The position numbers and the translations under genes are program-made. Positions 55,840 to 64,000 of a stretch of 64,000 nucleotides of DNA are shown here, piece by piece; the first letter of the stretch is position 1; the number at the start of each line of letters is the position of its first letter. The DNA lies in contig JAGPYM010000020.1 of the NCBI GenBank assembly GCA_020736575.1, positions 186,001-250,000 on the forward strand, given 5' to 3'. The notes beneath the pieces were generated by a model. It was given only the letters and a program-made list of their open reading frames with translations. It searched no databases and was not told where the DNA came from. Origin of the DNA: Thelonectria olida. Its lineage: Eukaryota; Ascomycota; Sordariomycetes; Hypocreales; Nectriaceae.

Positions 55840-57639
55840 ATGAGCTCTTTCGAGTCGACAGGCGCTGGAGGAAGCTTGGATTCAAATAGGGACGACAACA
55901 TGGCGAACTCCTACGACGCGACGTATCTCAGCGAGTATTGGCAGGACTCAAGTCTGAGAATTGGGCAGGGAACGCATGCAACATCGCCAGGATGGCAAAT
56001 GGCATCGCCATTCCCGACTTTGGTGGCATCGTCGGATGTATCGTCAGTATGTGGTATTTCGCCAAGGCCTGAATTTGTGGACTTGAGTCCATATTGGCCT
56101 TCAGACAAAGCTTTTGGGCTGGGACAGCTGCAGGAGGCGACCAACACAAGTAAGAGTGTACCATCCAAAATCAGGCTGCCATGATATTGCCAGAATTCTG
56201 ACGATGACATAGCGCTTCTTGACGAAAACCCAATACCCGTGATGGGGTACGATACTCCAAGGAATCCGTCTCAACATATTTATCTCAGCCAAGAAACTTT
56301 GAACCAATGGAATTCGCTCCCGCAGCAACAAGCACCAACGTACATCATATCGCCGCCTGTCTTGGAACCAGCCTCAATAGGCAGTTGTGAATCAGAATCA
56401 AAAGACTGGTCTACAATATCCTCGCACGACACTCAAACTATGCCGCGCTCGTCTCCAATGCTCTCATCTTCCATATCCGAGCTAGCGGAGTGTGAAACAA
56501 CTAAACTGAAGGAAGAATCCCCTTCCTCATGTCACAGAGAAGGATCTAGGTCCTCAATCTCCTCGAGCTGGGTTGCGGCCCGTCGTCTCAGCAAGAAAGT
56601 ATCTCGAACAAAAAGCCGTAGCAGCAGCCGCAGAGATAGCATACAAAGCGATCTCGACGACGGAGACTACGGCTCAAGCAGCGACCACACACGCATCGGG
56701 AAATCAAAGAATGACAGGGCTTTTGCCTGTCCATTTTACAGGATGGACCCAATGAGGCATATGGATTGCGTGAACCTCAAACTATCACGCATTCGAGATG
56801 TCAAGCAGCATATCAATCGACGACACACTCAGGGCCCGCACTACTGCCCAGAATGTTGGTCAACCTTCTCCACGGTGGACCCTTGGGAGAAGCACATAAA
56901 AGCAAGGTCCTGCGAGGCTGCAGTGTCGGGAGACCGTACCAGCATCCTTGGTGTGTCAGAAGACATGCAGAAGGACTTAGGGAAGCGAGTAGACAAGAAG
57001 CTGTCTTCGTCCGAGCAGTGGTACACGATCCTGAAAGTCCTGTTCAAGGACACGACGAAGAAACCGAATCCGTATGTGGGGACGGTGGTAGAAGAGACTG
57101 TGGGGATGATGCGAGACCATTGGGAACAGGATGGCGCTGACATCATCCACGATGTTCTCGAGAGGAAAAACATCCCGAATCAATGTGCTGGGCATCTCTC
57201 CGTCCTGATGAAGGATCTATTTGACGAAGTTCAAAAGCGTTTCGAGCAAAAAACCCGCCGATCGGGCGCCATCGAGGCGGACAACTCCAAACAATCAGTC
57301 TTCGTCTCGGGCGGATCTGATACAACGATGACAGACACGCAAGTCCGTTCTCCCCCGCCAAATGATTGGGACGTGGTACCGGAAGCAAGCGATCTCCAGT
57401 CTGAGGCGACATTGTCTCTGTGTCCGTGTGGCATATCAAGAAACCAAATTGGATCGGACACCGACCTCTCGGGAGTCTTTCAGACCCGTCAGCCTTCTGG
57501 GTTCGCCCATTCCAACATTCTGGCACGCTTCCCATCGACTCTTGGCAACCAAGCGTCCGGATGGATAGCTGAGAACTCTTCCCAGCCGCAGGCGATGGAT
57601 AAGAGTGTTTCTCAAAACGATAATCCGCTGAGATTCTAA
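55840..57639 (+). CDS. uncharacterised fungal bipartite zinc-finger protein, paralogue 3
   Basis: The gene has two exons, 55840-56149 and 56213-57639, giving 578 aa. The first 250 residues are Ser-rich, with a very basic Arg/Ser stretch (RRLSKKVSRTKSRSSSRRDS) just before the zinc-binding part. Residues 276-337 carry C-x12-C-x13-H-x4-H-x6-C-x2-C-x12-H-x5-C, starting ACPFYRMDPMRHMDC. The second shared block, EQWYTILKVLFKDTTKKPNPYV, follows near 370-390. The C-terminus is disordered. Domain order matches paralogues 1 and 2, but the disordered flanks are unrelated, which suggests old duplications with fast-changing tails. Function is unknown; the basic stretch suggests nuclear location. Confidence 0.85.
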
Positions 57640-59015
57640 ATGATTACCGATGGATATAAGGGCCTTCGCTGGAGTAGAAGTTGGATCCTGGGGAGGTCAA
57701 ACCAAGCCACCTATGAAATGAAGTAAGTATTCCCCGAGACAAGAATCATGACTTGCTTGCTGCGGTGCACGACTGATGACGATCAAAGCCATCTAGCTCG
57801 TAGATCACGGAAAGCCATATGCCAGGCCAAAGATCAATCAATATACAACTGCAAAAGGAATTTTACTCCCCTATATAACCACGCTATCTGAGGACATCTC
57901 TGAGTCACATTTACCATCTAGTTCCCGGCACAGCCTTGGACTCGTGGAATTCGATGGGAAATCCTCGTCTTACTACTTGTCTCCGAGAAACGGTGCTCGA
58001 AAGCGCAACACGTCGCAGAGTCCGGCCCTGATATGGAAAAAGCAGTTCTGGCGCGCTCTTAATAAGTGCGCCAGGACGCCAACAGGCTGCTCTAGAGATG
58101 ATTTGCTGCCACTCCTTTCTAACATATTCCCCCAGTGTCGTCGAATACGTACAGCTTATCTCATCATCGTCTACACGAGCACTCTCAGCAGCGATAGCTT
58201 TCGTGGCAACCCTGTTTATGAACCTTGGACGATTGAACCCTCACCTTTTGCGTATAGGCTCCAATGACTTAACTGGGTGCAGATCTGGCCGAGACTCGCA
58301 CCACTAGGATCCTAGGTAGAATTGTGCTTGTCTTTTGGACACCACCTGACAAGATTTGTAGTTGCCATGTCTGGGTCGCTTTCAGGGCGCATTTCTAACG
58401 ATGCAACCCAGTGGCCCTCTACGACTCAGAGCTTCTCATCCCAACTGGCGGTATTATGGTAAAGAGGTTTCCATTTTCTGAAATTAATATTCCAGGCTCC
58501 GTTTTCTCCCGGAACGTTCCGTCACAGCCAGCAAGACGCCATGACCTCTCACTATTTACCCTTATCTCGATCAGAATCAAGCCTCTTTTGCTCATTTTTC
58601 TAGACAAGATGATTGAAAAAGTAATTAAATCAGCGGGTCAAGCCTAATATTCGCTATTCGTAGTTGACGACGAATGGGGTGGAGGTATGGAGTAACTCAC
58701 CTCGTCCTTTATCATGTGTATGTGTGCTAAGTGATCTACACAGGTTGACGCATGGAGCCAAACGAGGGCCATTTGATGCGGGATGGGGTCTAATAGAGTG
58801 AAACTCACACCTGGATTTGAGGTCACACATTAAACTCCTACTTTCAAGGGGAAATTCTCACACGGAGGTCGATTGAGAATTGGAATTGAGTGCTCACACA
58901 TGGTCGATTCTAAGTGTGCAATACTCTCACAGTTATCGTCAAGATTTAAGTCGTGTGCAGACACTTTGCGACAGAACTCTCAAGCTGTTTATTTGAAGGG
59001 GGTCTCGCGGGAAGT
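57640..59015. other. intergenic, no gene seen
   Basis: About 1.4 kb. Repeated short words (ctcacac, tcgattgagaat and similar) occur around 58800-58940. No coding content supported. Confidence 0.45.
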
Positions 59016-61020
59016 TCAAGATTCACATTGAGCCTCGCGCCGCATCTCAATAAGCTGTCTGGAATCTACTCCTCCATGCCTGTCATCTTCCATGTGAAGA
59101 TCATACTCCCCATCCGAGATTTTCGTATCTCGATATATCCAGAGAGCTTTGGACTTGGAGTCCCCTGTCAATGCTCGTCTCATGGTACTATACTCCTCGG
59201 GATGATATTGGCTCGTCATTGCCCGAAGGACTTTTGCAACCTCAACCACGCCACGATCTGGTATCACCACCCGATGCGCCAATATGGCCGTCACCGTGGC
59301 CAGAACAAGGTGAATACCGACCAGAAGAATCAAAATGAGAATGATGCTGTCCCAGTGCGTCACGTTGAGCTGGACTCCTATCTGCGGCGCCAAGCCTACC
59401 ATGTTGATGGGGTCGTTGTTATCTGCCGTCGCAGCCACCACGCCGATGGTGAACCGTGCCAGCAGGGAAGCCATGATGTCGACGCTGCCGTTGGCTGGCG
59501 TTCCGAAGACGGACTCGGCTGGGTATACTTGGTACTGGATCTGTGTGCTGTTGACCAAAGACGAAGCTTCGTAGCCTTGGAGCGCGATCGATGCAGATAC
59601 CATCGAGGTCAGGTTGGAGCTCACTTGGTGTTCTTTGAGGGTTGCATTGGCGACTTGGCCGACGGTGACATTGCATGAGTACCACCAAGGCGCAATGTCA
59701 GAGACCTCGAATGCGTAGATGTGGCTACACCCTGGTCCGCACGACTCGGAGATGTTGGTCATGTATATCGTCTGGTACGCGCCGCTTGCAATGGGGATGG
59801 AGACGTCGGCACGCCCCGCGTCGGTGGTGATGGAGATGTTCCTGGTCGTGCCGGCACCCCCGCTCCTGACGGGCCAGCTCTTGCAGACAGCCCAGGCGTC
59901 GAGGCTCCTGGACGTGGCGACTGTGACGGGGCTTGCGAACGGGTCGACGAGGGAGGCGGTAGATGTCTCGTGGAAGACGTAGCGACAGACGGCGTCGTCG
60001 CAGAACATCAGTGGGTCGCCTGTGAACCAGATGATGCCGGGCTTTGGAATTTCGTCCATGCCTGCTGTCGTATAGGCGATGGACACTGTCCCGTAACTAT
60101 TACTTCAGTTAGATTTGTGTTTATTGGGGCGTCTATAAAGTAGGAAATACCTATTGGCGGTGTATTGTTGAGCACCGAGGGCCTCAGACTTGTCTGAGAT
60201 AATCTTGTCCGTCTGGACGCTGGACATGTCGGGAATTGATATGTTTCCAGGGACCATCAACGCATGCTTCTCGGCGGTGTCGTTGGAGTAACACAAGCCC
60301 AGCGATGCGACGCCAATTTGCGTGCCCTATGCTGCGTCAGTTCCAGTTGGGTAGTCCTGGGCATGAGTGAAGACGTACGACGAGTATTAGCAACCATAGG
60401 ATGGCGGCTACATGGATTGACACGCGGCGAGATCTGAAGGCCAGACTGACTAGATGCGTCATCCTCTCGGCCTGGAGGATCAATTCGACCTGACGAGGTT
60501 CCCCGTTAGTCAGGCTCTGGCAGTTGAACTAGGACGCGTCGCTCACTTTACGCCTCGATCTATACCGACGACTGAGAATCCACCACCGCAAGTCTCCCGT
60601 CATGCCATTGAGGCTACTCGCAATGGCCAGCGACAGGCAGATGGACAAGCCGGTGATGACGGTGTTGAACCCGCGCTTCGTCTTTTGCGACATGACGGGT
60701 TTGTGCGAGTAGACTCGCAGCACCACGGCGATGGATGCGGCGATTGATGCCGTGAGCAGCCATCTCGCGAAGACGCCACGCAACGCCTTGCGAAGGGGCC
60801 GCTTCTTTGCGCGGAGCCCACAGACTTCGGCGGGACGAGGCTCGATTGGCACCGACGTCTTTTCAGGGTCTTGGGAGTCCTGGTGCTGGGGGTGATGGAC
60901 CGAGGGTTCGGGGGGGTGGCCCGTTGGCTCCGGGCTTTTCGGTGGACATGGAGACGGGGATCGGGATGGGCTGGGGGCTGGAGCTGATGGGGATTCTACG
61001 ATGGGCGGATGGTTGCTCAT
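59016..61020 (-). CDS. multi-pass membrane protein of unknown function
   Basis: The gene has four exons, 61020-60547, 60489-60379, 60326-60151 and 60096-59016, giving 613 aa with consistent phases. A Pro/Ser-rich N-terminal tail leads to helix 1 (RWLLTASIAASIAVVL) and helix 2 (FNTVITGLSICLSLAIASSL). The motif MTGDLRWWILSRRYRSRRKVELILQ crosses the first splice. Helix 3 is ILWLLILVGTQIGVASLGL. A large region of about 330 residues with many N-glycosylation sequons and paired cysteines should be outside the cell or in the lumen. Helix 4 (SIILILILLVGIHLVLATVTAIL) then leads to a cytosolic tail. I know this layout from uncharacterised proteins of filamentous ascomycetes; no activity is known. The frame is open upstream to another ATG near 61104, an alternative start. 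Confidence 0.8.
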
Positions 61021-61379
61021 TGTGACGAGGATGCAGACAATGACAAGACTCAGTTCATGGACGCACCAACATATGTACGCGGAAACGCAAAGACCAGAAG
61101 CCATCTTGAGCATCAAGATTTTCACGACCCGGCCCAAATAAGCTTCAAACAAGGACGCCCAGTTTCTCGGTGACGTCCATTCCGTAAGAATTGCGGGCCA
61201 GTTCGGCCGTTCCGAGAGCTCAGGTCAACACTCGGTCCATTGAGATGGCCGCTAAGACCGTAAGCATGCGAATAGTGTCGTTCTTCCAATTACGGTGCAG
61301 CCAATCCCAACGCGGCTCTGGACGGGCTGCCTCCCTTCCGCCGGTTGACTCACAAGGCAGTGTTGATGCTCGATCTTGC
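61021..61379. other. intergenic, no gene seen
   Basis: Between the membrane-protein start and the 3' end of the broken NACHT-WD gene. Nothing supported. Confidence 0.45.
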
Positions 61380-64000
61380 TCAAGAACTATCTCTCGAGTA
61401 CCGCATTATCTCCCCGTCCTCAGAAAAATGCAGAATAAGCAACGTCCCCATTCTGCACGCAATAACCATCATGGAACCCCACACGACCACATTGCTCAGA
61501 CTCTGCAAGCCCAGGTCGTCTCTGGGTCGATACTTTGGAGGCAACCACAGCATAGAATCGTTCGACACTGACGCCAGTGGACGGTCGTCCCAAGAAAAGC
61601 ACAAAGAGTCTATAGTGCGAGAATGACCCCCGAGCACCTGAAGTATGGTCCCGTTCGTCGTATCCCAAATCGTGACGTTGGTTGGTGCGACTGTGACCGA
61701 AGCTAGTCGTTTGCCGTCCCTTGAGAAGACCAAATGCCGAATATAGGACGTGGACACAATCTTGACGCACAGGGTTGTAGTATTGAGGTCCCAAACCTCA
61801 ATAACGAAAGACGTGTTGGGCGTGAATTCTTCCTTGAAAGTGACAAAGGCAAGTCTTGAGCCATCTTGCGATAAAGAAATCTGGTCAAAGCTCACGTGGT
61901 GATCGAATGCTTGCAGGCATTCGCCTCTCTGCACATCCTACACCTGAACACATTTCTCCGAGATTGAGATAAGCCTTGAGGTATTCCCCGAACACGTTCT
62001 CAGCATTTCAATGTTCCCTTCGGCTGAGAATGTGTTTCTTCTAGTGCCATCAATATCCTCGACGTATATGGTTGGACCAACGTACAAAGCGAACATGGTG
62101 TCTGTGACGAAAACAAAGCCATGGCCGCCTCGGTCACATGCTATAGTATGGTGGTGGAATGCCTGGTTGGTATCTGCTGAACTTTTGGCCAGGTCCCAGA
62201 CAGGGAAGATGGGAGAAGACGGTGACGACGCAAGGAGATATCGGCCGCTGTGTGACAGGTAAAAAAACATATTTCCGTCGCTCCGTTGATATTCAATCGT
62301 CTTGACATCGCCTGATGGAACATCCCAAACTTGAATCAAGTAAGGATCTGTGCTGAGCACCCAGACAAATTTCCGACCATCCATTGAGATGACTATTTGC
62401 TCCGCTTGAGCCTCCCGAGTCTCGAGTCGAGCACCAGTGGCAGCGTTCCAGATAGTAGCGGTCATAGGGCCGTCGAACCTGGGATTGGAGAATGAAGAAA
62501 GTCTCTGGTTATCATGCTAAAAGACCACTTCAAGGACTTCTTGGCCCGAGTGCTCTGAAATCACATTGTCTAAACTCCATGCTTGCTCAATGCTAGAGAC
62601 AGGTGAGACCCAACTCGGACATCTCGAACGCAGGCTCTTCATTAAGCTAGAGGTCGGAGCAAAGGTCAGTCCTGAAGTATAGAGTTGAAGTGGCGTATCT
62701 TCTGCCGTTTTGCGGAATGTGATGAAGAATTGATGGTGGTCATGGATCAAACTCTGGAGTTTGATCGATTCGCACGTTTCCTGTCGAGGAGAATCACTGG
62801 GATCAAAGCCACTTCAAGCTCAGATTTAGTACTCACAGCCCAAGTTTCGAGCTTTTCCAGCGCATTGGCACCGGTGGAAAGCTCTCCTAGCAAGCTGAGA
62901 GCTTCCATCCAATGCAAGAAATGGCACGAGAGAAAATCGTACACCATGTCCTGGACGGACGGGTCTTCCGCACAATTTGAACGGACCAAATGGTCAACCC
63001 AAGTGACGGATGGATAGCTATCGGTGCCAAAGGGTCTGGGAGAGGCCGTCTCACATCTTCCTTTGATATTCCGGGATGACCAAGTCTGTAGATGTCCCTT
63101 TCGAGGACATTAGACAGAATCTCGATGGAAGTAAAGACTACATCTCGATGAGCGCTGTTGATGCCGCGAGGCAGGATTGCCACATCCTCGTCCGATCCTC
63201 GCTCTGATATGAAGTCCTTGGCCGACTGGTGGATGAATGTGATGGCATCGTTCTGCATCGTGAGAAAGGAACTGCCTTGAAGAAAGATACGTCTCAACTT
63301 TTGCATGTTTTTGACATCGCGGACCTTCTGATTCTTTGCGAGTAATTATATCTCCTGAAGCCCGAGCGGCCGATCGGCAACAAAGACGAGCTTTAGTATG
63401 TCTTTGTAAAATGCAGATTCTTCAGCGTGGCAAACTTGCTGCATCCTTGCTTCGTACATGGGGATGAGACTCGTCGGCTGCGCCTCTACTCTTTGCCTGA
63501 TGAATTCCACTACCGAAAAGAGAGAATCAGCCCTCTGGAGTTCGCGTTTGACATCTGCGAGGACAATAGCGACCCAAAGATACGTGCCAGCTGCTTTCGA
63601 AACCAACAAGGCCTCAATATCTCGCTGCGTCGCGAGGTCCGGCTCCTCGTCCACCCAGAGAGTTGCAAATTCACTAAGCTTCCGATGCACAAACTCCCCC
63701 ACGGCCTCTGATGGCAGATTGTCGTCAAGGTCGAGGTGGAGCAACCCCGCGCCACTGCCGAGCCGTCTCTGGAGAGTAGTCATATTATTCCGGCTTGACA
63801 AAATCCATTTCGCCGTCGAGCTCGAGGTTGTAGTGATCAGGTTGAGAATACGATCGATGCTTCCTCTGCATTCGTCAAGAGCATCGATCAGGAGGATCCC
63901 GTCGCTCATCGATGGGTCCTGTATGATCGACTTGAGCGTGTTGAATAGCGCTACCTCGACATCCTCTCCCTCGAGCCTCAGAGTATCTTTGTTGTCTCGA
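61380..64000 (-). pseudogene. NACHT-WD repeat (NLR-like) gene, broken, runs off right edge
   Basis: This is an innate-immunity-like STAND protein of the fungal NACHT-WD group, related in layout to heterokaryon-incompatibility NLRs. Reading leftward, the NACHT core shows the Walker B motif GILLIDALDEC (about 63905-63870), WILSSRN and a LVSKAAGTYLWVAIVLAD segment. Then come LQKLRRIFLQGSSFLTM/ITFIHQSAKDFI, the PLQLYTSGLTFAP linker and about six WD-like repeats (TATIWNAATGA, IQVWDVPSG, FPVWDLAKS, IEVWDLNTT, VTIWDTTNG). The frame is broken by stops at 63346-63348, 62517-62519 and 61938-61940, and by frameshifts near 63020 and 62755. The stop at 61938 stands where WD repeats have Trp (V-Q-V-stop-D-V), a TGG to TAG change. 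These breaks do not look like introns. The N-terminal domain lies outside the window. Confidence 0.88.

Overview
This window looks like a chromosome segment of a filamentous ascomycete, most likely a Sordariomycete of the Fusarium/Trichoderma kind. The genes are split by short introns of about 45-85 nt with GT...AG ends, many wobble positions are C, and the gene types are typically fungal: Zn2Cys6 regulators, MFS transporters, a G1 glutamic peptidase, a NACHT-WD gene. I saw no rRNA, tRNA, CRISPR array or intact transposon. All splice models were read by eye from codon phase and splice consensus.

Region 1 (1-8.3 kb). The 5' part of a drug-efflux-type MFS gene runs off the left edge. It is followed by a group of three: a Zn2Cys6 regulator (1854-3908), a formylglycine-type arylsulfatase (4006-5720, minus) and a sugar-type MFS transporter (6564-8270, plus). 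The sulfatase and transporter share a divergent promoter holding three near-identical 19-bp elements, each a CGG-N7-CGG direct repeat. This looks like a small sulfate-ester scavenging unit.

Region 2 (8.3-15.5 kb). A decayed PLP C-S-lyase/aminotransferase fragment lies just before a GH20 hexosaminidase that lacks a visible signal peptide. A secreted G1 peptidase and an M13 metallopeptidase follow, both on the minus strand.

Region 3 (17-40 kb). This is the most interesting part, a dense metabolic cluster. It holds a Nit-4-like regulator, a transketolase, a flavin (Baeyer-Villiger-like) monooxygenase, a zinc polyol/alcohol dehydrogenase, a second Zn2Cys6 regulator, an old-yellow-enzyme ene-reductase, an NAD-dependent epimerase-like protein, a Dabb-domain protein, a Gfo/Idh/MocA dehydrogenase and a hexose-type MFS transporter. 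The string GCGGCTATA (core CGGCTATA) occurs in almost every upstream region here, eight times, and I saw it nowhere else in the window. I infer one co-regulated catabolic or biosynthetic unit of unknown substrate.

Region 4 (40-49 kb). A probable small membrane protein and a mitochondrial-type alcohol dehydrogenase are followed by 5.7 kb of gene-poor DNA with only decayed coding scraps.

Region 5 (49-64 kb). Three divergent paralogues of an uncharacterised fungal family share a bipartite zinc-binding motif and a following conserved block (49458-50537 plus, about 51097-53593 minus, 55840-57639 plus). A predicted 58-aa gene lies between the second and third. Then come a multi-pass membrane protein of unknown function and, at the right edge, a NACHT-WD (NLR-like) gene on the minus strand that is clearly broken.
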